NCBI GenBank assembly: GCA_965279075.1
Contig: CBDIHI010000012.1
Span: 558,001-622,000 of the forward strand
DNA length: 64,000 nucleotides
Source of the DNA: SZAS-79 sp965279075
GTDB lineage: Bacteria; Pseudomonadota; Gammaproteobacteria; Burkholderiales; SG8-39
Direction of reading: 5' to 3'
Shown: positions 31,763 through 39,257 of the stretch, piece after piece
Layout: each line of letters begins with the position of its first letter
How positions within the stretch are numbered: position 1 is the first letter of the stretch
Notes under the pieces: model-generated
Database searches by the model: none
Told to the model about the DNA's origin: nothing
Seen by the model: the letters and a program-made list of their open reading frames with translations, nothing else
Made by a program: the position numbers and the translations under genes

Positions 31763-32467
31763 ATGTCGAAGTCCGTCATCACCCAGAAGGACCTGCGGGA
31801 ACTGCCGGCCTACGGTGTGGCCGAGGCCGCAGGCTTCCTCCGGCTGCCCAAATCGACCCTGCGCGCCTGGCTTCTCGGCCAAGGCTATCGCGCGGCCGAT
31901 GGGCACCCGAAGCGCTTCCAGCCGGTGATCGAGATTGCCGACAGCAAGGATCGGCAACTCTCCTTCATCAACCTGACCGAAGCGTTCGTGCTGGCGGGCA
32001 TTCGCCGCGAGCATGGCATCGCGCTGGGCAAGGTGCGCAAGGCGATTGAATATCTGCGGCGCTCTTTCCACTCGCGCCGGCCACTGGCCGAAGAGCAGTT
32101 CACCACCGACGGCATAGACCTGTTCGTCGAGAAATACGGCGCCCTGATCGGGGCTACCCAGGAAGGACAGATCCAGCTGCGCGACGTAATCCTCGATCGA
32201 CTGAAACTCGTACGGCGTGACCCTAAGGGCGTTCCGGAGAAGCTTGTGCTGTTTCCAGCGCCGAAGGCTCTTCCGAAGGGCGCAGACGTGATCATTGATT
32301 CGAAGCTGTCATTCGGGCGCCCGGTCCTGGAGGGCGTGGGTGTACGCACCGCGATCGTTGCAGAGCGCCTTGCGGCGGGCGAATCGATCGAGATGCTCGC
32401 ACGCGACTACAACGCCGCGCCGGACGCGATCCAGAATGCCATCCGCTTCGAGCTCCACGCGGCGTGA
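31763..32467 (+). CDS. DUF433-domain protein, probable antitoxin
   Basis: A 234-aa protein. Residues about 15-60 (VAEAAGFLRLPKSTLRAWLL) look like a MerR-type helix-turn-helix. Residues about 165-225 form a DUF433 domain (SFGRPVLEGVGVRTAIVAER and IEMLARDYNAAPDAIQNAI). DUF433 proteins are commonly encoded directly before small PIN-like proteins and are regarded as antitoxins. That arrangement holds here, with the downstream gene overlapping its 3' end. A perfect AGGAGGT ribosome site precedes the ATG. At 234 aa it is much longer than minimal DUF433 antitoxins (about 75-110 aa), because of the added N-terminal DNA-binding part. Confidence 0.85.
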   Translation: MSKSVITQKDLRELPAYGVAEAAGFLRLPKSTLRAWLLGQGYRAADGHPKRFQPVIEIADSKDRQLSFINLTEAFVLAGIRREHGIALGKVRKAIEYLRRSFHSRRPLAEEQFTTDGIDLFVEKYGALIGATQEGQIQLRDVILDRLKLVRRDPKGVPEKLVLFPAPKALPKGADVIIDSKLSFGRPVLEGVGVRTAIVAERLAAGESIEMLARDYNAAPDAIQNAIRFELHAA

Positions 32468-32864
32468 CGCCGCGCGGCTCGCATCGCTGACCTTTTTCCT
32501 CGACTACCAGATCGGGCGGTACGTAGTCGCCGAAGCGCTTCGCGCGGAGGGCGCCAATGTCGAAGTACATATCGACCACTTCGATCAGGCGGCCCCCGAC
32601 ACCGAGTGGATTCCCGAAGTCGGCCGGCGCGGCTGGGTACTGATTACCAAGGATCAGAACATTCGGCGCAATCCGCTGGAGCGGTACGCGTACCAGGCCG
32701 CGGGATTGCGGGGTTTCGTTCTGACCGGCGGTAGTTTGAACGGGCCGGATGTGGCGTCTCTATTGGTACGTTTGCTGCCGGGAATGGTGCGTCGGGTGAC
32801 CGGTCGGCCGGGGCCGCTCATGTTTTCGATTTCGCGCGGGGGGACGTTCAGCAGGTTGCTTTAG
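32436..32864 (+). CDS. PIN-like (DUF5615-type) protein, probable ribonuclease toxin
   Basis: A 142-aa protein in a frame overlapping the DUF433 gene. It begins the fold with SLTFFLDYQIGRYVVAEALR and has GWVLITKDQNIRRNPLERYA followed by AGLRGFVLTGG, the pattern of PIN-like toxins with acidic metal ligands (FLD, TKD). It should be an RNase neutralised by the preceding DUF433 protein. The start is uncertain. ATG at 32436 gives a 32-bp overlap and an extra Ser/Arg-rich leader; the conserved domain begins about 18 codons later, near the antitoxin stop, where only a CTG is available. Its stop lies 9 bp before the livF stop, facing it. Confidence 0.75.
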   Translation: MPSASSSTRRDAARLASLTFFLDYQIGRYVVAEALRAEGANVEVHIDHFDQAAPDTEWIPEVGRRGWVLITKDQNIRRNPLERYAYQAAGLRGFVLTGGSLNGPDVASLLVRLLPGMVRRVTGRPGPLMFSISRGGTFSRLL

Positions 32865-32869
32865 GAGGG

Positions 32870-32913
32870 GCGCCTAAACCCCTAGGTAGCGGTGCCAGAG
32901 CCCGTGGTCGGCG
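32870..32913. repeat. 44-bp imperfect direct repeat, right copy (livF 3' end)
   Basis: The genuine 3' end of livF with its TAG stop (32874-32876), matching 31661-31704 at 37 of 44 positions. It forms the right border of the interval holding the toxin-antitoxin pair. Confidence 0.8.
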
Positions 32914-33587
32914 TCGAGCTCGGGCGAGGTACCCCGCCAGGCCACGCGGCCGCGCTCGACGATCGTATGCCGGTCGGCGAGGCGTATCAGCCGCTCGACG
33001 TACTTGTCCACGACGAGGATGGTCTGGCCTGCGGCGCGCAGCGCTGAGAGGCATAGCCAGATCTCCTCCCGGATCAGCGGTGCCAGTCCTTCGGTGGCTT
33101 CGTCGAGGATTATGAGGTAAGGGTTGGTCACCAGAGCGCGGCCGATCGCGAGCATCTGCTGCTCGCCGCCGGAGAGCTGGTTGCCCATGTTGCCGGAGCG
33201 CTCCGCGAGGCGAGGAAAAAGACTGAATACCTTCTCGACAGTCCAAGGGGCTTTGTTGGAACTGCGGTTGGCCGCGAATGCGGCGAGGTTCTCGTGCACG
33301 GTCAGGTTGGGGAAGATCTGCCGCCCCTCGGGGACGAGTGCGATGCCGGCGCGCGCGATCCTGTCCGGCGCCATGCGTTCGATGCATGTGCCGCGGAACT
33401 CGATGGTGCCGCCCCGGGCCGGCGTAAGGCCCATGACCGAGCGCAGCGTCGTGGTCTTTCCCATGCCGTTGCGCCCGAGCAGCGTGGCGACCTCGCCCGC
33501 GCGGATCTCGAGATCGATGCCGAACAGCACCTGGCTCTGGCCGTAGGCGGTCTCCAGCCCCGAGACCCTGAGCAGGACCTCGCTCAC
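32874..33587 (-). CDS. livF: Branched-chain amino-acid-type ABC transporter ATPase LivF
   Basis: A 237-aa ABC ATPase. Walker A is LLGRNGMGKTTTLRSVM, the signature is NQLSGGEQQMLAIGRAL and Walker B is YLIILDEATEGLAP. The switch His is replaced in VVDKYVERL, where many LivF proteins read VEQN. The GTG start at 33587 overlaps the livG stop (GTGA, 33584-33587) and begins SEVLLRVSGLETAYG. It is the last gene of the livKHMGF-type operon. The 3' end is duplicated at 31661, beyond a toxin-antitoxin pair. Confidence 0.95.
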   Translation of the reverse strand: MSEVLLRVSGLETAYGQSQVLFGIDLEIRAGEVATLLGRNGMGKTTTLRSVMGLTPARGGTIEFRGTCIERMAPDRIARAGIALVPEGRQIFPNLTVHENLAAFAANRSSNKAPWTVEKVFSLFPRLAERSGNMGNQLSGGEQQMLAIGRALVTNPYLIILDEATEGLAPLIREEIWLCLSALRAAGQTILVVDKYVERLIRLADRHTIVERGRVAWRGTSPELDADHGLWHRYLGV

Positions 33588-34351
33588 GCGGCAACCTCGT
33601 CGCCCAGCTCGTCGCCGAGGTAGGCCCGCCTTACGTCCGCGTTCGCGCGGATCTCGCCGGGCGTGCCGGTGGCGATGATGGCGCCGTTCACGAGGACCGA
33701 GATTCGGTCGGCGAGGCGGAACACCGCGTCCATGTCGTGTTCGACCAGCAGCACGGTGACTTCCCCGCGCAGGCGCTCCACCAGCTCGATCATGCGCTGC
33801 GACTCGTCCGGGCCCATCCCGGCCATGGGCTCGTCGAGCAGCAGGAGCCGCGCGTTCGTGGCCAGCGCGAGGCCCACTTCCAGCGAACGCTGCTCGGCGT
33901 GCGCGAGGCTGCCAGCCGGGGCGTCGAGGCGCTCCCCGAGGCCGACCCGCGCGGCGATCCCCGCCGCTTCCGCGGCCAGCGCGTTCTCGCCCGCCACCGG
34001 GCGCCAGAACGCGAAACTGGACCCGCTGCGCGCCTGGACGGCGAGCGCAAGGTTGTCCCGGACGCTGAATTTCCTGAAGATGCTGGTGATCTGGTAGCTG
34101 CGCGCGAGGCCTGCCCGCACCCGGTCGTGCTGCGGCAGGCGGGTGATGTCCGCGCCCGCGAACACGATTCGGCCCGCGTCCGGTGCGAGGCTGCCGGAGA
34201 GTTGCGCGATCAGCGTGGTCTTGCCGGCGCCGTTCGGGCCGATCAGCGCGTGCACTTCGCCCCGCGCGACCTCCAGCCTCACGCTGTCGGTGGCGACGAT
34301 GCCGCCGAAGCGCTTCTCGAGTCCCTCGACTTTCAGCAGGGGCCCGGTCAT
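33584..34351 (-). CDS. livG: Branched-chain amino-acid-type ABC transporter ATPase LivG
   Basis: A 255-aa ABC ATPase. Walker A is LIGPNGAGKTTLIAQL; RSYQITSIFRKFSVRDN is the LivG-type Q-loop region. The usual LSGGQ signature is degenerate here (GSLAHAEQRSLEVGLAL), as in many LivG proteins (LxYGxQR). Walker B is LLLLDEPMAGM and the switch is LLVEHDMDAVF. It pairs with LivF on the cytoplasmic side of LivHM. The ATG at 34351 overlaps the livM stop by 4 bp. Confidence 0.94.
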   Translation of the reverse strand: MTGPLLKVEGLEKRFGGIVATDSVRLEVARGEVHALIGPNGAGKTTLIAQLSGSLAPDAGRIVFAGADITRLPQHDRVRAGLARSYQITSIFRKFSVRDNLALAVQARSGSSFAFWRPVAGENALAAEAAGIAARVGLGERLDAPAGSLAHAEQRSLEVGLALATNARLLLLDEPMAGMGPDESQRMIELVERLRGEVTVLLVEHDMDAVFRLADRISVLVNGAIIATGTPGEIRANADVRRAYLGDELGDEVAA

Positions 34352-35319
34352 GGCCTTTCCCCCCGGCGCGAGACCATCCCCGCAATCCCCCTGGGTGCGT
34401 ACAGCACCACGGCGAGCATCGCGACGCCGACGCCGAGCAGGGAGTGCTGCTGGTAATTGGGGTACAGCGCGGCGAGCCAGGCGATCTTGTGGTTGGCGAG
34501 CACCTCTTCCAGCCCGAGCAGGCCGATCGCGCCGAAGAGCCCGCCGTAGAGGTGCCCCACGCCGCCGAGGATGACCATGATCATCAGCTTGCCCGACTCG
34601 GTCCAGTGCAGGATGCCGGGGTTCACGTAGCTGTTCTGGTTGGCGAGCAGCGCGCCGGCAAGGCCCCCCAGCGCCCCGGCGATCACGAACGCGGTGAGTT
34701 TGTAGCGCAGGACCGGGTAGCCGATGGCCTCCATGCGGGACTCGTTCTCGCGGATGGCCTCGATCACGCGCCCGAAGCGCGCACTGACGAGGCGCGAGAT
34801 GAGGTATAGCGAGGCCGCAAGGATGCCGAGGACGACATAGTAGAAATTCATGTCGTCCTTCAGGTCGAGGCCGAAGCCCGGCGTCGCGCGCTGTGCGAGG
34901 TTGAGGCCCTCGTCGCCGCCATAGGCCTTCATCGATACGGTGAGGTAGTAGATCATTTGCGCGAAGGCCAGCGTGATCATGATGAAGTAGACCCCGCGGG
35001 TCCTGAGCGAGATCGCACCGATGGCGAGGGCCAGCAGCGCGGAGATCGCCATCGCGAGCGGCCAGCCGACCCACGCGCTGGTCACGCCTTCGGTGATCAT
35101 GACCGAGGCCGTGTACGCGCCCGCGCCGACGAAGGCCGCGTGGCCGAACGAGATCATGCCGCCGTAGCCGAGGATCAGGTTCAGGCTGGTCGCCGCCAGC
35201 GCATAGACTAGGATCCGGCTCGCCATGGTGACGTAATACACCTGCCCGATCGCCTGCATCGCGAAGGGAAACGCGATCGCGAGGAGCAGCAGGGCAAGCG
35301 CGAAGGCGCGGGTCCGCAT
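34348..35319 (-). CDS. livM: Branched-chain amino-acid-type ABC transporter permease LivM
   Basis: A 323-aa inner-membrane permease with eight to ten hydrophobic segments. Family motifs are ASLNLILGYGGMISFGHAAF near the N-terminus and AYKLTAFVIAGALGGLAGAL-like residues (LRYKLTAFVIAGALGGLAG) in the ATPase-coupling region, then VNPGILHWTESGKLMIMVILG. The segment NYQQHSLLGVGVAMLAV near the C-terminus is normal for LivM. It lies 3 bp after livH and overlaps livG, so it belongs to the same transcript. Confidence 0.94.
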   Translation of the reverse strand: MRTRAFALALLLLAIAFPFAMQAIGQVYYVTMASRILVYALAATSLNLILGYGGMISFGHAAFVGAGAYTASVMITEGVTSAWVGWPLAMAISALLALAIGAISLRTRGVYFIMITLAFAQMIYYLTVSMKAYGGDEGLNLAQRATPGFGLDLKDDMNFYYVVLGILAASLYLISRLVSARFGRVIEAIRENESRMEAIGYPVLRYKLTAFVIAGALGGLAGALLANQNSYVNPGILHWTESGKLMIMVILGGVGHLYGGLFGAIGLLGLEEVLANHKIAWLAALYPNYQQHSLLGVGVAMLAVVLYAPRGIAGMVSRRGERP

Positions 35320-35322
35320 CGC

Positions 35323-36240
35323 CTAGCCCCGCGCCGGGAAGAGGCCCTGCGGGCGCCAGAACAGCACCGCGGCCATCAGCACGTAGATCAGGATCGAGGC
35401 GAGCGCCGGGCCGATCGCGCCGGCGAACGCGGGCGAGATGAACTCGCGCAGGAGGTGCGGGATGAACGCCCGCCCCACCGTGTCGACCATGCCGACGAGG
35501 ATCGATCCGACGAGTGCGCCGCGGATCGAGCCGATGCCGCCGATCACGATCACGACGAAGGCGAGGATCAGGATGCTCTCGCCCATGCCGACCTGCACGG
35601 CGAGCAGAGGGCCCAGCATCGCGCCCGCGATCGCGCAGAGCGCCGCGCCGAACCCGAACACCAGCGTGAACAGGCGATTGATGTCGACGCCCATCGCCAT
35701 CGCCATCTCGCGGTTGGACGCGCCGGCGCGCACCAGCATGCCGATGCGCGTCCTGGTGACCACGAGGTAGAGCAGCGCCGCCACCGCGAAGCCCACGCCT
35801 ATGATCAGCAGCCGGTACGCCGAGTACGGCATGCCGGGCAGCAACTGCACCGGCCCGGAAAGGGCGGCGGGCGCGTTGAGCGGCAGGTCCGAGCCCCAGA
35901 TCATGCGAACGACTTCGTTGATGATCAGGATCAGCGCGAAGGTCGCGAGCACCTGCGACAGGTGGTCGCGCGCATAGAGGGTCCTCAGCACGGAGACCTC
36001 GAGCGCCATCCCGACCAGGGCGGTGGCCGGGATCGCGAGCAGCACGCCGAGCGTGAACGAGCCGGTGGCCTGCGTCAGCGTCGCCGCTAAGAACGCGCCG
36101 ACCATGTACAGCGACCCGTGCGCGAGGTTGATCATGTCCATGATGCCGAACACCAGCGTGAGGCCGGCGGCGAGCAGGAACAGCATCAGGCCGAACTGCA
36201 GACCGTTCAGCGACTGCTCGAGGATCAGGATGGCGGACAT
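35323..36240 (-). CDS. livH: Branched-chain amino-acid-type ABC transporter permease LivH
   Basis: A 305-aa permease with LivH features: LNGLQFGLMLFLLAAGLTLVFGI at the N-terminus, DMINLAHGSLYMVGAF, GMLVRAGASNREMAMAMGVD as the coupling helix, and VIGGIGSIRGALVGSILVGM. With LivM it forms the membrane channel. It begins 58 bp after the substrate-binding protein gene, separated by a terminator-like hairpin that would let the binding protein be made in excess. Confidence 0.95.
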   Translation of the reverse strand: MSAILILEQSLNGLQFGLMLFLLAAGLTLVFGIMDMINLAHGSLYMVGAFLAATLTQATGSFTLGVLLAIPATALVGMALEVSVLRTLYARDHLSQVLATFALILIINEVVRMIWGSDLPLNAPAALSGPVQLLPGMPYSAYRLLIIGVGFAVAALLYLVVTRTRIGMLVRAGASNREMAMAMGVDINRLFTLVFGFGAALCAIAGAMLGPLLAVQVGMGESILILAFVVIVIGGIGSIRGALVGSILVGMVDTVGRAFIPHLLREFISPAFAGAIGPALASILIYVLMAAVLFWRPQGLFPARG

Positions 36241-36244
36241 GGCT

Positions 36245-36276
36245 TAAATGAAAAGGGCGGGACCGAGGCCCCGCCC
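36245..36276 (-). terminator. Intra-operon terminator-like hairpin between the binding-protein gene and livH
   Basis: On the minus strand GGGCGGG, an 8-base loop and CCCGCCC are followed at once by TTTTCATTT. This is a 7-bp all-GC stem with a U-rich tail, lying between the stop of the periplasmic binding-protein gene (36299) and the livH start (36240). Partial termination here would give more binding protein than permease, a common design in ABC operons. Confidence 0.65.
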
Positions 36277-36298
36277 ATCCAGGACGACTTTCCCGGCG

Positions 36299-37465
36299 CT
36301 ACTTCATCGGGCAGTCTTGGACGTAGGCGTCGCCGTGGTCCTTGAAGACCGTGGCGAGCGTCTTGTTCACGATGCGCCCCTGGCCGTCCTTGCCGACCAC
36401 GCGCAGGTAGTAGTTCTGGATCGGGTACTGGTTGGTGTTCAGCTTGAAGGGGCCGTGCGTGGACTCGAACTTCGCGGTCTTCAACGCCTTCCTCAGCGCT
36501 TCCTTGTCCTCGACCTTGCCCTTGAGGCTCTTCACCGCCGCGTCGATCATCAGCGCGGAATCGAAGGCCTGCGCCGCGAACATGGCCGGCAGGCGCTTGT
36601 ACTCCTTCTCGAACTCGGCGACGAACTTCCTGTTGACCGGCGTATCGAGGTCCAGCGCCCAGTGGGCGGTGTCGAACAGTCCCAGCATCGCCTCGCCCAC
36701 CGGGCGGATCACGTCCTGGTCGGAGCCGAAGCCCGGCGTCATCAGCTGGATGTCCTTCGACAGTCCCGCGCCGACGAACTGCTTGATGAAGTTGATGCCC
36801 ATGCCCCCGGGCAGGAAGATGTAGAGGGCATCGGGCTTCGCGGCCCTGACCTGGGCGAGTTCGGCCGAATAGTCCAGCTGGCCGAGCTTGGTGTAGACCT
36901 CGTCCGCGATCTTTCCCTTGTAGTAGCGCTTGAACCCGGCCAGCGAATCCTTGCCTGCCTGGTAGTTCGGCGCGATCAGGTAGGTGTTCTTGTAGCCCTT
37001 GTCTGTGGCGTGCTTGCCCATGGCTTCGTGGTAGGCGTCGTTCGGCCACGAGGTGACGAAGAACCACGGGTTGCACTGCTTGCCGGCGAGCGGCGAGGGC
37101 GCCGCGTTGGGGCTGATGTAGGGCACCTTGGCGTTGAACGCCTCGGGGACCGCCGCGAGCATGATGTTGGAGAACACGATGCCGGTGAGCACGTCGACCT
37201 TGTCGAGCCGCACGTACTTTTCCGCCAGCTGCTTGCCCACTTCCGGCTTGAACTGGTCGTCGCCCACCTGCATGTCGACCGGCAGGCCGCCCAGCTTGCC
37301 GCCGTTCAGCTTGATCGCGAGGTTGAAGCCGTCACGGATATCGATGCCGAGCGCGGCGCTGGGGCCGGACAGCGTGCTGATGAAGCCGATCTTGAGCTTG
37401 TCGGCGGCGAGTGCGGACGACGCCACCGCGAGGCCCGCTGCCAGTGCTATGAGCTGACGTTTCAT
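36299..37465 (-). CDS. Periplasmic substrate-binding protein of the liv-type ABC transporter
   Basis: A 388-aa receptor with a signal peptide (MKRQLIALAAGLAVASSALA) and a Leu/Ile/Val-binding-protein fold: LKIGFISTLSGPSAALGIDI, VLTGIVFSNIMLAAVPEAF, YLIAPNYQAGKDSLAGFKRYY and FVAEFEKEYKRLPAMFAAQA. The second ATG (37465) is preferred because the G-run just inside the first ATG (37477) serves as its ribosome site. Members with this sequence style often bind aromatic acids or amides rather than branched-chain amino acids, so the ligand is open. It heads the operon livHMGF. Confidence 0.92.
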   Translation of the reverse strand: MKRQLIALAAGLAVASSALAADKLKIGFISTLSGPSAALGIDIRDGFNLAIKLNGGKLGGLPVDMQVGDDQFKPEVGKQLAEKYVRLDKVDVLTGIVFSNIMLAAVPEAFNAKVPYISPNAAPSPLAGKQCNPWFFVTSWPNDAYHEAMGKHATDKGYKNTYLIAPNYQAGKDSLAGFKRYYKGKIADEVYTKLGQLDYSAELAQVRAAKPDALYIFLPGGMGINFIKQFVGAGLSKDIQLMTPGFGSDQDVIRPVGEAMLGLFDTAHWALDLDTPVNRKFVAEFEKEYKRLPAMFAAQAFDSALMIDAAVKSLKGKVEDKEALRKALKTAKFESTHGPFKLNTNQYPIQNYYLRVVGKDGQGRIVNKTLATVFKDHGDAYVQDCPMK

Positions 37466-37496
37466 GTGTACCCCCATGGATCGGAACGAAACGATT

Positions 37497-38330
37497 CTAC
37501 CGGGTTTCCCCCTGCGTGCGGGCCGCCTCGTAGAGCGGCAGCACCTTCGGCAGGTTGGCCTCGATTTCCCTGATGCGCGTGGCGTGTGCCGGGTGCGTCG
37601 AGAGGAACTGCGGCGGCTGCTTGTTGCCGGACTGGGCGCCGAGCCGGGACATCTTGCGCCATACGTTGGCCGCGGCGCGCGGGTCGTAGCCGGCCCGCGC
37701 GGCGAGTTCCATCCCGACGAGGTCGGCGTCGGTCTCGTGCTGGCGCGAGAAAGGCAGCGTGACGGCGAGGTCCGCGGCCTGGGCGAGCATCGAGGTCGAC
37801 ATCTGGCCGAGGTTCAGCAGCGCCGCCGCCACGCTCACGCCGACGTTCTTCAGCACCTGCTCGGACATGCGCGCGCGGCCGTGCTCGAGCAATGCATGCG
37901 CGACCTCGTGCCCCATGATCACCGCGACCTCGTCGTCGGTGAGCTGCAGCGCGCTGATGATGCCCGTGTAGAACGCGATCTTGCCGCCCGGCATGCAGAA
38001 GGCGTTCACCTGCTTCGAGCTGAGCAGGTTCACCTCCCAGCGCCAGCGCTGCGCGTCGGCGTTGAAGCGCGCGGCCGGGGGGATCAGCTTCCTCGCGATC
38101 TCCCGCAGGCGCTCGACCTGCCTGCGGTCGTTGTTCAGCGCGCCCTGCTGCGCGGCCGAACGCATAAGCTGGGCGTACTGCTGGCCGGCGGAATTCTCCA
38201 CGGTGGACTTGGGCAGCAGAAGCAGCCGGCTCTTCCTGACGTCGACGCCCTCGGGTTGGGGCTGGTCGGCCGCGGCTGCGGGCCCGGCTAGCGCGAGTGC
38301 GACGAGGAGTGCGGTGGCGAGGCGATTCAT
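37497..38330 (-). CDS. Exported M48-family metalloprotease, YggG/LoiP-like
   Basis: A 277-aa exported zinc protease. The signal peptide ends LAGPAAA. The catalytic motif is VIMGHEVAHALLEHGRARM (HExxH) with the third ligand Glu in SRQHETDADLVGMELAAR. The family landmark NAFCMPGGKIAFYTGI precedes it. It probably degrades or trims misfolded envelope proteins, like E. coli LoiP and BepA. The ATG overlaps the aldo/keto-reductase stop by 4 bp (38327-38330), so the two are co-transcribed. There are only 31 bp to the next operon. Confidence 0.93.
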   Translation of the reverse strand: MNRLATALLVALALAGPAAAADQPQPEGVDVRKSRLLLLPKSTVENSAGQQYAQLMRSAAQQGALNNDRRQVERLREIARKLIPPAARFNADAQRWRWEVNLLSSKQVNAFCMPGGKIAFYTGIISALQLTDDEVAVIMGHEVAHALLEHGRARMSEQVLKNVGVSVAAALLNLGQMSTSMLAQAADLAVTLPFSRQHETDADLVGMELAARAGYDPRAAANVWRKMSRLGAQSGNKQPPQFLSTHPAHATRIREIEANLPKVLPLYEAARTQGETR

Positions 38331-39244
38331 AGGGACTCGAAATAGGCGGACATTCTCGCGCGCAGTGCGGCGTCTGGCAGCGCGCCGGTGCCGGCGGCGA
38401 GGTTGTCGGCCATGTGTTCCGGGTTGCCGGTGCCGGGAATGGCGCAGGTCACGGCGGGATGGGAAACGATCCACTTCAGGAAGAACTGCGCCCAGCTCGC
38501 CGCGCCGACCTCCTGCGCCCAGCCGGGCAGCGGCTTGCCGCGCACCTGGCGGAACATCGCGCCTTCCGCGAAAGGCCGGTTGGCGATGACCGCGACCTTC
38601 ATGTCGCGCGCCAGCGGCAGCAGGCGCTCCTGTGAATCTTTTTCGGCGAGCGAATAGTTGATCTGCAGGAAGTCGACCCCGCCGTTCCTGAGGACCCGTT
38701 CCACGTCGGCATAGGCCGAGCGGGCGTAGTGGGTGATGCCGACGTACCTGACACGCCCCTTCGCCTTCCAGTCTGCGAGTGTCTTCGTGTGCACGGCTGC
38801 GTCGACGAGGTTGTGGACCTGCATCAGGTCCATGCGCGCCGTGCGCAGCCGCTTGAACGAGGTCTCCATCTGGCGGATGCCCGCGTCCCGGCCGCTGGTC
38901 CAGACCTTGGTCGCAAGGAAGAGCTTGCCCGCGAGGCCCGCGCCGGCCACGAGGTCGCCGGTGACGGACTCGGCCGAGCCGTACATCGGCGAGCTGTCGA
39001 TCACGCGCCCGCCTGCGGTGGCGAACCGGTTTATGACGTCGGCGAGCGGCGCGCGCGCGCCGACGTCGGCGCCCACGTCGAAGGTCTGCCAGGTGCCGAT
39101 GCCGATCACGGGCAGCAGCTCGCCGCTCGCGGGGATCGCGCGCTCGATCAGCCCGCCGGCCGTGATCGCGGGGGCGGGCTTCATGGCCGCCAGCAACGGC
39201 AGGCCGGCGAGGCCGAGGAGGGCACGGCGTCTTGTCGGGTCCAT
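38327..39244 (-). CDS. Aldo/keto reductase with a Tat-type signal
   Basis: A 305-aa aldo/keto-reductase. The N-terminus MDPTRRRALLGLAGLPLLAA has a twin-arginine motif and a hydrophobic stretch, so it is probably exported folded by Tat. The barrel begins LPVIGIGTWQTFDVG. Asp/Tyr of the catalytic tetrad appear in VIDSSPMYGSAE, the Lys in LFLATKVWTSG and the His in DLMQVHNLVD. IPGTGNPEHMADNLAA near the end is the cofactor-binding segment. Periplasmic members of this family are poorly understood. It is coupled to the M48 protease by a 4-bp overlap. Confidence 0.9.
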   Translation of the reverse strand: MDPTRRRALLGLAGLPLLAAMKPAPAITAGGLIERAIPASGELLPVIGIGTWQTFDVGADVGARAPLADVINRFATAGGRVIDSSPMYGSAESVTGDLVAGAGLAGKLFLATKVWTSGRDAGIRQMETSFKRLRTARMDLMQVHNLVDAAVHTKTLADWKAKGRVRYVGITHYARSAYADVERVLRNGGVDFLQINYSLAEKDSQERLLPLARDMKVAVIANRPFAEGAMFRQVRGKPLPGWAQEVGAASWAQFFLKWIVSHPAVTCAIPGTGNPEHMADNLAAGTGALPDAALRARMSAYFESL

Positions 39245-39257
39245 GGAACCATTCTAG

